From Aquimarina latercula DSM 2041 (GTDB lineage Bacteria > Bacteroidota > Bacteroidia > Flavobacteriales > Flavobacteriaceae), in the NCBI RefSeq assembly GCF_000430645.1, contig NZ_KE387186.1, forward strand, positions 251,583 through 315,582: a DNA stretch of 64,000 nt, written 5' to 3'. A model generated the notes under the pieces. It searched no databases. It was given only the letters and a program-made list of their open reading frames with translations, and was not told where the DNA came from. Within the stretch, counting starts at the first letter, position 1; each line of letters begins with the position of its first letter. The translations under genes and the position numbers were made by a program. Positions 1 through 8,209 of the stretch are shown piece after piece.

Positions 1-338
1 TTTACGAAGGAAGAAAATTTAAATCCTATCGCGGAATGGGGTCAGTAGAAGCAATGAAAAAAGGATCAAAAGATCGTTATTTTCAGGATGTAGAGGATGA
101 TATCAAAAAACTAGTTCCAGAAGGAATTGTTGGTCGTGTAGCGTATAAAGGAGAATTATATGAGAGTATTCATCAATTCGTTGGTGGATTGCGTGCTGGT
201 ATGGGATATTGTGGTTCTAAAAATATTAAAACGCTACAGGATACAGGCCGTTTTGTGAAAATAACTGCTAGTGGTATCCATGAGAGTCATCCTCATGATG
301 TTACTATTACTAAAGAAGCTCCTAATTATAGTAGGTAA
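1..338 (+). CDS. guaB: IMP dehydrogenase, C-terminal part (5' end outside window)
   Basis: The frame is open from base 3 to the stop at 338, so this is the last roughly 112 residues of a gene that starts left of the window. IMP dehydrogenase oxidises IMP to XMP with NAD+ in GMP synthesis. The fragment carries the family's flap motif YEGRKFKSYRGMGS, then GGLRAGMGYCG and a C-terminal ESHPHDV.IT.EAPNYS stretch. The catalytic Cys loop lies upstream and is not visible. The internal ATG at 36 is part of the enzyme (GMGS), not a start. A strong bidirectional terminator follows directly. Confidence 0.95.
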   Translation, partial: YEGRKFKSYRGMGSVEAMKKGSKDRYFQDVEDDIKKLVPEGIVGRVAYKGELYESIHQFVGGLRAGMGYCGSKNIKTLQDTGRFVKITASGIHESHPHDVTITKEAPNYSR

Positions 339-360
339 TAAAGTTTTAAATAAAGATATA

Positions 361-396
361 AAAAAACGCTTCAAAATTATTTGAAGCGTTTTTTTA
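361..396. terminator. Bidirectional terminator between guaB and ompH
   Basis: A-tract, then an 11-bp perfect stem (AACGCTTCAAA / TTTGAAGCGTT) around a short loop, then a T-tract. It sits between convergent genes and has the U-run on both strands, so it can end both transcripts. Confidence 0.85.
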
Positions 397-418
397 TAAT
401 GTATTTTAATAGGTAAGA

Positions 419-925
419 TTACTGTACTGGAATTCCCAGTTTTGTCATTACCGTTTTAGTAAGATCAAATTTTGGATCTACATACGCTAATCCACTGCTT
501 GTAATTGTTAGTACCTGTGTATATCCTTCTGCTTTGGCTACTTCTTCTAGCGCCTTTCCTATTTTAGTATATAATGGTTGTAATAATTTATTTTGCTCTA
601 GTTGTACTAGTTGTGAACCGTTTTGGCGAAATTTAGCAATGTCATTTTCTACAGCAATGATTTCTTCTTGCTTAGTTTTTTTCATAGGTTCAGTCATTGT
701 TGCTTCACCCTCCTGATAAGCTTTTACTTTTGCCTGATAATCATCAACTTTTACTTTTAAGTCAGCTTCTAATTTGGTGTTATATGCTTTCAGGTCTTCT
801 TGAACTTTTGTTAATTCAGGCATTTTAGACAAAATAAAATCACTATCGATTGTTCCTACTTTAGATTGTGCTATTGCTTGTGCACTAATAAATAATACTA
901 GTATTGGTAATAATATATTTTTCAT
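419..925 (-). CDS. OmpH/Skp-family periplasmic chaperone
   Basis: The 168-residue product has a signal peptide (residues 1-19, cleavage near AIAQ). A charged, helix-rich middle follows (about 30-115, rich in K, E and Q) that fits the Skp coiled-coil tentacles. The C-terminus includes LTITSSGLAYVDPKFDLT, typical of the OmpH family. Skp-type proteins hold unfolded outer-membrane proteins in the periplasm; that role is inferred from the family. It is convergent with guaB. The SurA/PpiC folding genes nearby have a related job but lie on the other strand. Bacteroidota often carry two ompH genes in tandem after bamA; this one stands alone. Confidence 0.85.
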   Translation of the reverse strand: MKNILLPILVLFISAQAIAQSKVGTIDSDFILSKMPELTKVQEDLKAYNTKLEADLKVKVDDYQAKVKAYQEGEATMTEPMKKTKQEEIIAVENDIAKFRQNGSQLVQLEQNKLLQPLYTKIGKALEEVAKAEGYTQVLTITSSGLAYVDPKFDLTKTVMTKLGIPVQ

Positions 926-964
926 TATAACTTTTTTTCTTTAATTTTTGATTTAGAATTTTTG

Positions 965-972
965 CAAATATA
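965..972 (-). promoter_or_regulatory. -7 element upstream of ompH
   Basis: The minus strand reads TATATTTG, a perfect match to the Bacteroidota -7 consensus TAnnTTTG, 40 bp upstream of the ompH start. I did not find a convincing -33 TTTG at the usual 19-bp spacing. Confidence 0.5.
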
Positions 973-1018
973 TAAGGTCTAAGGCAATATACGTGCCAAG
1001 ACAAAAAAAAATAAAAAT

Positions 1019-1258
1019 CTATTCTTGAAACAATTGACCACGATGTGGTTTTAAGGCGTCTCTGACTTTTTTCATTTCGGAGTCGATTACTACCATATAG
1101 GCAATACAGTGGAACTCGTTAACATCTTGATGACCAGTGTTTTTTATAGACAAGCCTTCAGAAGTAATGTATTCATTAAGGTGAATCACATGGTGTTGTG
1201 CCGTTTTATTTGCTACAGGACCTCTAAAATCCCAAATAAGCTTTAATTTTCTTTCCAA
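1019..1258 (-). CDS. Small conserved hypothetical protein
   Basis: 79 residues, no signal peptide and no membrane segment, so probably cytoplasmic. The sequence has a well-formed mix of residues (start MERKLKLIWDFRGPVANKT, end RDALKPHRGQLFQE) with several His residues. I recall similar short proteins in many Flavobacteriaceae, but no function is known to me. It is a separate unit: 93 bp from ompH and divergent from the PPIase operon. Function left open. Confidence 0.65.
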   Translation of the reverse strand: MERKLKLIWDFRGPVANKTAQHHVIHLNEYITSEGLSIKNTGHQDVNEFHCIAYMVVIDSEMKKVRDALKPHRGQLFQE

Positions 1259-1425
1259 ATTTTATAGTTAAGGTTGTTGTAAAATATATATTTTTCGATT
1301 TTGAAGTGTTTTTTTCTTTCTGATATATTTATATTGGTTAAATATGGTGGCAATATATATAGAACACTAAAATTTTAAAAACTATTTAATACTATATTAT
1401 GGTAATGATTCGTTAGAATAAAGAG

Positions 1426-1456
1426 CTTGTAAAACGCTTTAATATTGTTATTTTTG
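1426..1456 (+). promoter_or_regulatory. Promoter of the PPIase operon
   Basis: CTTG at 1426-1429, a 19-bp spacer, and TATTTTTG at 1449-1456 fit the Bacteroidota -33/-7 pattern. The predicted transcript would start near 1462, about 20 nt before the ATG at 1485. Confidence 0.6.
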
Positions 1457-1484
1457 TCCGATTTGGGACTTTATTTAGAGAACT

Positions 1485-3443
1485 ATGCACAAAAAATCTA
1501 TCGTACTGTTTTTAACAGTCATCTTTTGCACCTTAATATATGGTCAAGAAAAAGACCCTGTATTACTTACCATTAATAATTCGCCTGTATACAGATCAGA
1601 GTTTAAGAGAGTATATCTTAAAAATATTGATTTGGTAAAGGATGAATCCCAAAAAGATATTGATGAATATCTACAGCTGTTTATAAACTATAAATTAAAG
1701 TTAGAAGAAGCTAAAGAACAAGGTCTAGATAAAAAAGAATCTTACATTAAAGAACTAGAGGGGTATAAGAAACAACTTTCATCTGGATATCTTACAGATA
1801 CAGATGCATCTGATGCTTTAGTAAAAGAAGCCTACGATCGTTTACAAGAAAGAGTAAATGCAAGTCATATACTGGTACAGGTTAAACCTAATGCATCTCC
1901 AAAAGATACATTGCAAGCTTATCAGAAAATAATAGAGGCAAGGAATAAAATAATTAATGGAGCTGATTTTAAAGAAACAGCATTTGCATATAGTGAAGAT
2001 CCTTCTGCCAAAAAAAATGGAGGTGATTTAGGCTGGTTTTCTGCGTTTAGAATGGTGTATCCGTTCGAACAAGCTGCTTTTACAACTAAGGTAGGGAATG
2101 TTTCAGAACCTTTTAAAACTCGTTTTGGGTATCACATCGTAAAAGTTAATAAAAAAGAAAAAACTTTAGGAGAGGTTACAGTTGCTCATATTATGGTAGC
2201 CTTTAATAAGGACAGAACGGAAAATGAAGCAGAAAAAAGAATCAATGAGATCAAGACGCAATTGCAAGCTGGTACTTCATTTGAATCACTTGCAAAACAG
2301 TATAGTGATGATCGCAATACTGCTGTAAACGGTGGTAAGATTAATCGTTTTGGTAGAGGAGCTCTAAATTCAGAAGATTTTGAGAAAGTAGCTTTTGCTT
2401 TAAAATCTTCGGGAGAATTGTCAAAACCTGTAAAAACGAAGTATGGCTGGCATCTTATCAAACTATTAGAAAAACATCCACCCAAGACTTTTGATGAACT
2501 GAAAGGAGAACTTACTCAGAGAATTAAAAAGGATAGTAGATCTCAACTTATTACAAAATCATTTATAAATTCTTTAAAAGAGAAATATGGTGTAAAAAGA
2601 AATGAAGAAGCAATATCTTATTTCGAAAAGAATGTGCCGTCAACTATTTTTAATGAAAAATGGAATATTCCAACGAGTGATAAAAATTTAACTAATTCTA
2701 TTTTTTCTATAGGTAAAGAGAGTTTTACTTATTTAGACTTTGCAAAATTTATACAACAAAAAGGAACTCGTAAAACGAAAACAAAAGATATCTCTTTGTT
2801 TATAGAAAATGTGTATAATGATTATGAATCAGCTAAGTTACTCCAGTACTATGAAGAGCATTTAGAAGAAGATAATCAAGATTTTGCAAATGTAGTTTCG
2901 GAATATAGAGATGGATTATTGCTATTTGATCTTATGGAATCTAAGATTTGGAATGCTGCTAAGGTTGATTCTGTTGGGCTTCAAGAATTTTATGCATCTA
3001 GAAAAGAAACCTATATAAAAGAAGAAAGTTATAAAGTGATAAAAGCTTCTTCGTCTAATAAAGAACTAATAGATAATGTGAAAGCGAAAATTGAAAAGGC
3101 CAATAGTATTGAGCAAATTAAAAAGGAGGTGAATATTTCAGACTCCAATACGGTACTTTTTACAGAAGAAGAGTTAACTAAGGATATAGATGAGTTAGCA
3201 GATAAATTTTCTGGTAATAATGGAGAAGTGGTCGTTGTTAATGAGGATGATTATATAACCCTGATTAAAGTAGTAGAAGTACTACCTTCAAGGGTGAAAA
3301 CCTTTGATGAAACAAAAGGTAAGGTTATTAATGACTTTCAGGAAGACCTAGAAAAGCAATGGCTTAGTGAACTTAGAAAGAAATATTCTATAGAATTAAA
3401 TAAAAAGACGTTAAAACAAATCAAAAAAGAATTATCTATCTAA
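1485..3443 (+). CDS. Periplasmic PpiC-type peptidyl-prolyl isomerase with two parvulin domains
   Basis: 652 residues with a signal peptide (about 1-20, ending IYGQ). Two parvulin domains follow in tandem. The first, about 120-225, has ASHILVQV, a DPSAKKNGGDLGWF core and FGYHIVKV. The second, about 230-330, has VAHIMVAF, a GGKINRFGRG core and YGWHLIKL. The C-terminal half lacks a recognisable catalytic motif and may be a chaperone or substrate-binding part. The protein probably helps fold outer-membrane proteins, as SurA and PrsA do. It is first of three adjoining folding genes; the next ATG comes immediately after the stop, so translation is probably coupled. Confidence 0.9.
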   Translation: MHKKSIVLFLTVIFCTLIYGQEKDPVLLTINNSPVYRSEFKRVYLKNIDLVKDESQKDIDEYLQLFINYKLKLEEAKEQGLDKKESYIKELEGYKKQLSSGYLTDTDASDALVKEAYDRLQERVNASHILVQVKPNASPKDTLQAYQKIIEARNKIINGADFKETAFAYSEDPSAKKNGGDLGWFSAFRMVYPFEQAAFTTKVGNVSEPFKTRFGYHIVKVNKKEKTLGEVTVAHIMVAFNKDRTENEAEKRINEIKTQLQAGTSFESLAKQYSDDRNTAVNGGKINRFGRGALNSEDFEKVAFALKSSGELSKPVKTKYGWHLIKLLEKHPPKTFDELKGELTQRIKKDSRSQLITKSFINSLKEKYGVKRNEEAISYFEKNVPSTIFNEKWNIPTSDKNLTNSIFSIGKESFTYLDFAKFIQQKGTRKTKTKDISLFIENVYNDYESAKLLQYYEEHLEEDNQDFANVVSEYRDGLLLFDLMESKIWNAAKVDSVGLQEFYASRKETYIKEESYKVIKASSSNKELIDNVKAKIEKANSIEQIKKEVNISDSNTVLFTEEELTKDIDELADKFSGNNGEVVVVNEDDYITLIKVVEVLPSRVKTFDETKGKVINDFQEDLEKQWLSELRKKYSIELNKKTLKQIKKELSI

Positions 3444-4292
3444 ATGCGATATATCTCTAACATACTATTGTTTTTTGTTTTAGTTTCTTGCGGAAATATA
3501 AATCGAAACGCAAACAGAGAAGTGGTAGCAAGAGTTAATGAGACATATCTCTATAAAGATGCTATAAAAGACCTGGTTCCTAATGGTACCGCAGCAGAAG
3601 ACAGTTTAAATATAGTAAACAACTATATCAATATATGGGCAACTAAACAATTGTTTATAGACCAATCAAAAAGGAATCTTACGGAAATAGAACTTCAGGA
3701 ATTTGATAATTTAGTAGAGGATTATAAAAGTACTTTATATATCAATGCTTATAAAGATGCTGTAATCAATAAATCCATTAATATGGAGGTTACCAAAGAT
3801 GATATGACGTCTTATTATTCAGAAAATTTAGAAAATTTTATTCTTAATGAAGAGTTGGTAAAGCTACGTTACTTACATTTGCCACCTGATTATAAAAATA
3901 TTGTTGCAACGCAAACACGTTTTAATCGTTTTAATGAAGAGGATCATGAAGAACTACTTGGTAAAAAAATAGAGTTTGCTACATTTTCCTTTAATGATTC
4001 AGTTTGGGTTCAGTTTGATCAGGTATTAAATAAAATCCCTGTTCTTAAGAATCAAGACAGGAACAAGATCTTAAAAGATGGTAAGTATGTTCAGTTGCGA
4101 GACTCTTTGGGAGTGTATATGATTAAAATAAAAAAAGTGCTTAAGAAAAAAGAAACAGCACCTTTAGATTATATAAAGCCAACAATACGACAAATCATAT
4201 TGAATAAAAGAAAGCGAGAGCTGATAAAAAAATTAGAAAAGGATATCACGAAAGATGCAATTAAAAACAAACAATTTGAAATATATAATTAA
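3444..4292 (+). CDS. SurA/PpiC-related lipoprotein without a parvulin core
   Basis: 282 residues. The N-terminus is a lipoprotein signal (lipobox LVSC, Cys at about residue 16), so the product is probably anchored in a membrane facing the periplasm. The N-terminal segment (VVARVNETYLYKDAI) resembles the SurA N-domain start, and the middle is helical. The parvulin motifs found in both neighbours (GGDLGWF type, GWHII type) are absent. It starts right after the upstream stop and its end overlaps the next gene by 38 bp, so the three genes are co-transcribed. I infer a chaperone-like partner of the flanking isomerases, not an isomerase itself. Confidence 0.75.
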   Translation: MRYISNILLFFVLVSCGNINRNANREVVARVNETYLYKDAIKDLVPNGTAAEDSLNIVNNYINIWATKQLFIDQSKRNLTEIELQEFDNLVEDYKSTLYINAYKDAVINKSINMEVTKDDMTSYYSENLENFILNEELVKLRYLHLPPDYKNIVATQTRFNRFNEEDHEELLGKKIEFATFSFNDSVWVQFDQVLNKIPVLKNQDRNKILKDGKYVQLRDSLGVYMIKIKKVLKKKETAPLDYIKPTIRQIILNKRKRELIKKLEKDITKDAIKNKQFEIYN

Positions 4293-5706
4293 GAATACTA
4301 TTTGTATTGCTGTATTGCTATTATGTAGCACTGGTGCTCAGATCTATGCTCAGGAAATTATAGAAGATGTTAAAAAAGAGGTTGAGAAGAAAGAAGATTC
4401 TGTAAAATCATTTCAAAAGATTAAAATCGATGGAGTTGCAGCTGTAATAGGAGAATATGTAATATTAGAGAGTGATATTACAATTGCTTATCAGCAATTG
4501 ATAAGTGAAGGAGTTTCTGCTGCAGATGTTAGTCGTTGCGAATTAGCAGGAAGCTTGTTTGAGAACAAATTATATGCTCACCATGCGGTACAAGATAGTG
4601 TTATTGTATCTGATGCTGAGGTGAATTCTATGGTAGATCAGCAACTGAGTTATATGACAAGAGAACTGGGAACAATAGATAAAGTTTTAAAATTCTATAG
4701 AAAAGAAAGTGAAGCAGATTTTAGAAAAGAACTTTTTGAAATTAATAAAGGAAATAGACTAGCAGAACAAATGCGTTCTAAGATAGTAGAAGATGTAGAG
4801 ATTACACCAGAAGAAGTAAGAGAGTTTTTTGATGAAATCCCTGAAGATGAAAGACCTCTTTTTGGTACAGAATTAGAACTTGCTCAGATAGTAATAGATC
4901 CTAAAATTCCAGATGAAGAAGAGCAAAAAGTAGTTGATAGGTTAAAGCAATTTAGAACTGATATCGTAGAGAATGGAAGTAGTTTTGCTACTAAAGCGGT
5001 TTTATATTCTCAGGATCCCGGATCAAAATCAAAAGGAGGGAAATACACGTTAAACAGACAAACTCCTTTTGCTAAAGAGTTTAAAGATGTTGCCTTTAGT
5101 TTACAGGTTGGTGAGGTTAGTGAGCCTTTTAAGACAGATTTTGGTTGGCATATCATACAATTAGATAAAATTAGAGGAGAAGAAATAGATGTTAGACATA
5201 TTTTATTGATTCCAGATGTTACAAGAGAAAGTGTTGAGGTAGCACAGAAACTTGTGGATTCTGTTCGTACAGCAGTGGTTTCTGGAACTATTGGTTTTAA
5301 AGAAGCTGCTAGAAAATTTAGTAATGAAAAAGAGACCAAAGAAGATGGAGGACAATTATTAAATCCTACAACAGGTGATACACGTTTTGAACTTACCAAA
5401 ATTGATCCTATATTGTACGATCAAGTATCAAAATTAAAAACGAATGAAGTTTCGTTAGTAATACCAGATCAAGATCGTCAAGGTCGTAAAAAATTTAAAT
5501 TAATCACTGTACTAAATCGTTTTGATGAGCATATAGCGGATTATTCTAAGGATTATTTAAAAATACAAGAACTCGCTCTCAGGAAAAAACAAATAGAAGC
5601 AATACGAGCTTGGCAGGAAGAAAAAATTAATGATACTTATATAAAAATTAATGGAGAGTACAGAGACTGTGAGTTTAGCGGTAACTGGTTAAAAAAAGAA
5701 AAATAA
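4255..5706 (+). CDS. surA: SurA-like periplasmic chaperone/peptidyl-prolyl isomerase
   Basis: 483 residues. The start ATG at 4255 lies inside the previous gene, and a long signal peptide ends near IYAQ (residue about 33). A SurA N-domain follows (KIDGVAAVIGEYVILESDI). The first parvulin domain (about 200-305) has LELAQIVI, DPGSKSKGGKYTL and FGWHIIQL. The second (about 308-410) begins VRHILLIP and is less conserved. SurA guides outer-membrane proteins to the BAM complex. The gene ends two bases before the MoxR gene, so both may share a transcript. Symbol assigned by domain order. Confidence 0.85.
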   Translation: MQLKTNNLKYIIKNTICIAVLLLCSTGAQIYAQEIIEDVKKEVEKKEDSVKSFQKIKIDGVAAVIGEYVILESDITIAYQQLISEGVSAADVSRCELAGSLFENKLYAHHAVQDSVIVSDAEVNSMVDQQLSYMTRELGTIDKVLKFYRKESEADFRKELFEINKGNRLAEQMRSKIVEDVEITPEEVREFFDEIPEDERPLFGTELELAQIVIDPKIPDEEEQKVVDRLKQFRTDIVENGSSFATKAVLYSQDPGSKSKGGKYTLNRQTPFAKEFKDVAFSLQVGEVSEPFKTDFGWHIIQLDKIRGEEIDVRHILLIPDVTRESVEVAQKLVDSVRTAVVSGTIGFKEAARKFSNEKETKEDGGQLLNPTTGDTRFELTKIDPILYDQVSKLKTNEVSLVIPDQDRQGRKKFKLITVLNRFDEHIADYSKDYLKIQELALRKKQIEAIRAWQEEKINDTYIKINGEYRDCEFSGNWLKKEK

Positions 5707-5707
5707 T

Positions 5708-6661
5708 ATGTCTGACGTTGCAGCAGTAGAAAAACTGGTAAGCAAACATACCGAACTCAAAAAAGAAATAGCAAAAATAATCATAGGTCAGGAAGAAGTA
5801 ATCGATCAGATACTGATTGCTGTATTTTCTGGAGGTCATGCTTTATTGATAGGTGTTCCAGGATTAGCAAAAACACTAATGGTTAATACCATTTCCAAAG
5901 CTTTAGGATTGGATTTCAAAAGAATTCAATTTACTCCAGATTTGATGCCAAGTGATATATTAGGAAGTGAAATCTTAGACGAGTCCAGACATTTTAAATT
6001 TATCAAAGGCCCAGTGTTTTCTAATATTATTTTGGCAGATGAGATTAATAGAACTCCACCAAAAACACAGGCAGCCTTATTAGAAGCAATGCAAGAAAGA
6101 GCCGTAACAGTTGCAGGTCATCATTATAAACTAGATTTACCATATTTTGTATTAGCTACACAAAATCCTATTGAGCAAGAAGGGACTTATCCATTACCAG
6201 AGGCTCAATTGGATAGATTTATGTTCGCTATCGAATTGAAATATCCTAGTTTTCAAGAAGAAGTAGAAGTTGTGAAAAGCACTACAGGAGATACTTCTGC
6301 AACAATTAATGCCTTGTTTACTGCCCAAGAGATTATCGATTTTCAGCAATTGATTCGCCGTATACCTGTAGCTGATAATGTAGTAGAATATGCGGTGTCT
6401 ATGGTTTCTAAAACTAGGCCTAATGGAGAATCCGCAACGGATTTGGTTAAAAGCTATATAGATTGGGGTGCCGGTCCAAGAGCATCACAAAATCTAATTT
6501 TGGCAGCAAAAGCAAATGCGGCCGTAAAAGGTAAGTTTTCTCCGGATATTGAGGATGTGCAAGCTGTGGCTATGGGGATATTACGTCACCGTATGATTAA
6601 AAACTATAAAGCCGAAGCAGAAGGAGTAAGTATTGAGGATATTATTCAAAGCTTATTCTAA
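5708..6661 (+). CDS. MoxR-family AAA+ ATPase
   Basis: 317 residues, cytoplasmic. Walker A is GVPGLAKT (about 50-57), Walker B is ILADEINRTPPK (about 107-118) and the sensor-1 region is ATQNPIEQEGTYPLPEAQLDR. This is the standard MoxR length and layout. MoxR ATPases act as chaperones for VWA-domain complexes. In Bacteroidota the gene usually heads a cluster with DUF58 and Bat genes. Here none follows: a terminator comes within 60 bp of the stop. Instead it sits directly behind surA. Confidence 0.9.
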   Translation: MSDVAAVEKLVSKHTELKKEIAKIIIGQEEVIDQILIAVFSGGHALLIGVPGLAKTLMVNTISKALGLDFKRIQFTPDLMPSDILGSEILDESRHFKFIKGPVFSNIILADEINRTPPKTQAALLEAMQERAVTVAGHHYKLDLPYFVLATQNPIEQEGTYPLPEAQLDRFMFAIELKYPSFQEEVEVVKSTTGDTSATINALFTAQEIIDFQQLIRRIPVADNVVEYAVSMVSKTRPNGESATDLVKSYIDWGAGPRASQNLILAAKANAAVKGKFSPDIEDVQAVAMGILRHRMIKNYKAEAEGVSIEDIIQSLF

Positions 6662-7099
6662 TCATTAAACCAATTTCTTAGTTTAAGAAGAATCAATTTT
6701 TATTTAATAAAAAAAGAAAAGCCCATTCAAGTAGGAAATGGGCTTTTTGCAATTATGAACAATTGAATTTTTGGGTAATGAATACTTGGGGAAAATCATC
6801 ACCAGATATCTTCAATTTCAGTGCGCGAAAATAATAGAATAAGGGGAAATAACCCCGTTTTTAACATTTCTTTAATCCACTTTTAAGGGTTTGTAAAGAA
6901 ATCATAAAGCCTGAGTTAAAATCTTTTAACCTCAATAGAGTAATTGAGGTTGTTGATTAATGTTTTCATTAACTTATAGAGGTAGAATTCTAAATAACTT
7001 TGTTTTTTTTATCTAAATAATTAAACCTTTTTTATTTCTGCGAGTCTTACTATTGAACGTTCATTAAAATAAAGTTGAATAATTAAGAAAAATAGATAG
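6662..7099. other. 438-bp intergenic region after moxR
   Basis: Holds the moxR terminator (6717-6749) and then about 350 bp of AT-rich sequence leading to the LTxxQ-like gene. I see no RNA gene, convincing ORF or repeat, and no clear TAnnTTTG promoter. Confidence 0.6.
6717..6749 (+). terminator. Terminator of the surA-moxR unit
   Basis: An 11-bp stem (AAAAGCCCATT / AATGGGCTTTT) with a 9-nt loop, followed by a short T-run. Confidence 0.8.
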
Positions 7100-7582
7100 A
7101 TGAAAAATAGTATAACCTACATAATGATTATGTTTTTGGGAGCATTTACGATGTTTGCCCAGTCGGAAGATGTAAGTGATAGACGTGAGAAACATAAAGA
7201 GCAAAGAGAGTTAAGAAAAGAATTTAATGAAAGCCTTTCAGAAGATCAAAAAGCTCAATTAGAGTATCAAAGAGAGTTACATAAAGAACACAGAAAGGCA
7301 TTTAAAGATACTTATACAGAAGAACAATTACAGATTGTAAAGAATGAAGACCTTTCTAGAAAAGGAAAACGTAAAGCCTTAAATCCTACGTTAAGTGATG
7401 AGCAAAAAAGCCTTAAAAATAAACAAAAAGAGGAAATGAAAGCTGCTAAAAGCAAGTTTGAATCATCTCTTAATGATGAACAATTAGAGAAATATAAAAA
7501 GGTAAAAAAGAAAGGTCATAGAAAAGGGAAGAAAGGACGTAAAGGTCATAACAGAAAAAAAAGCGATAAAGAAGAAAATTAA
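7100..7582 (+). CDS. Secreted basic protein with LTxxQ-like repeats
   Basis: 160 residues with a signal peptide (about 1-20, ending MFAQ). The mature part is almost all Lys, Arg, Glu, Gln and His and should be helical. It has repeated motifs like those of the Spy/CpxP envelope-stress family: LSEDQKAQ, TEEQLQI, LSDEQKSL and LNDEQLEKY. The last 30 residues are very basic (repeated KKGHRKGKKGRKG-like runs). I infer a periplasmic stress or metal-responsive protein; the family link rests only on the short motifs. It is monocistronic, with its own terminator. Confidence 0.65.
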   Translation: MKNSITYIMIMFLGAFTMFAQSEDVSDRREKHKEQRELRKEFNESLSEDQKAQLEYQRELHKEHRKAFKDTYTEEQLQIVKNEDLSRKGKRKALNPTLSDEQKSLKNKQKEEMKAAKSKFESSLNDEQLEKYKKVKKKGHRKGKKGRKGHNRKKSDKEEN

Positions 7583-8209
7583 ATTTAGTTTATTTTGTGT
7601 AGAAAGAGTGAAGTTGCTAAAACTTCACTCTTTTTTTGTTTTTATGTTAAAATTGATGGTTTTTAAATCAATAACTTAACAAATTACTACAACGTTTTCG
7701 TAATTCTTAAAGAAGTCAATTAAAATATTAGATATTTTTTTATGTGATTACCATTTTAATAGTTCTAAAATTGATGATTTAATCAAATAAAAGCGGTATT
7801 TTTTTTAAAAATGTAAAAAAGGGTTATTAACGCCATTCATTTAATAAAATCCCTTAAAATTCGTATTTTCGTCGGACTTTTCAATACACATTATATAGCA
7901 ATATTGTTCTCAATATCGATATGATAAAGAAAGATGAAGGTCTAAGTTATAGAAACACAAAATACTGTTTCTTAATCAAGAATATATCTTTACTATTATT
8001 TTAGAAAATTATCACGATATTTTTTTGAGAAACTTGAGATAAATAAGAATATTGAAAAGATGTAAGGACTACCATAATTTCACTACCTAATGTATAGCTT
8101 GTCATTATGTAACAATATATAATAGGATTTTTCTATTATTGGCGGGTAGGAGAAATTTATCGTTTTCCAAACATTTGTATTAAACCAGGAAAGAATTCTA
8201 TTACGTACT
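7583..8209. other. 627-bp intergenic region upstream of acnB
   Basis: After the terminator at 7602-7638 there are about 570 bp of AT-rich DNA with no convincing ORF on either strand. A TATTTTCG at about 7863-7870 is one base off the -7 consensus. If used, it would give acnB a leader of about 340 nt. I recognise no riboswitch or RNA gene. Confidence 0.55.
7602..7638 (+). terminator. Terminator of the LTxxQ-like gene
   Basis: An 11-bp stem (AGAGTGAAGTT / AACTTCACTCT) around a 5-nt loop, followed by seven T. Confidence 0.85.
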
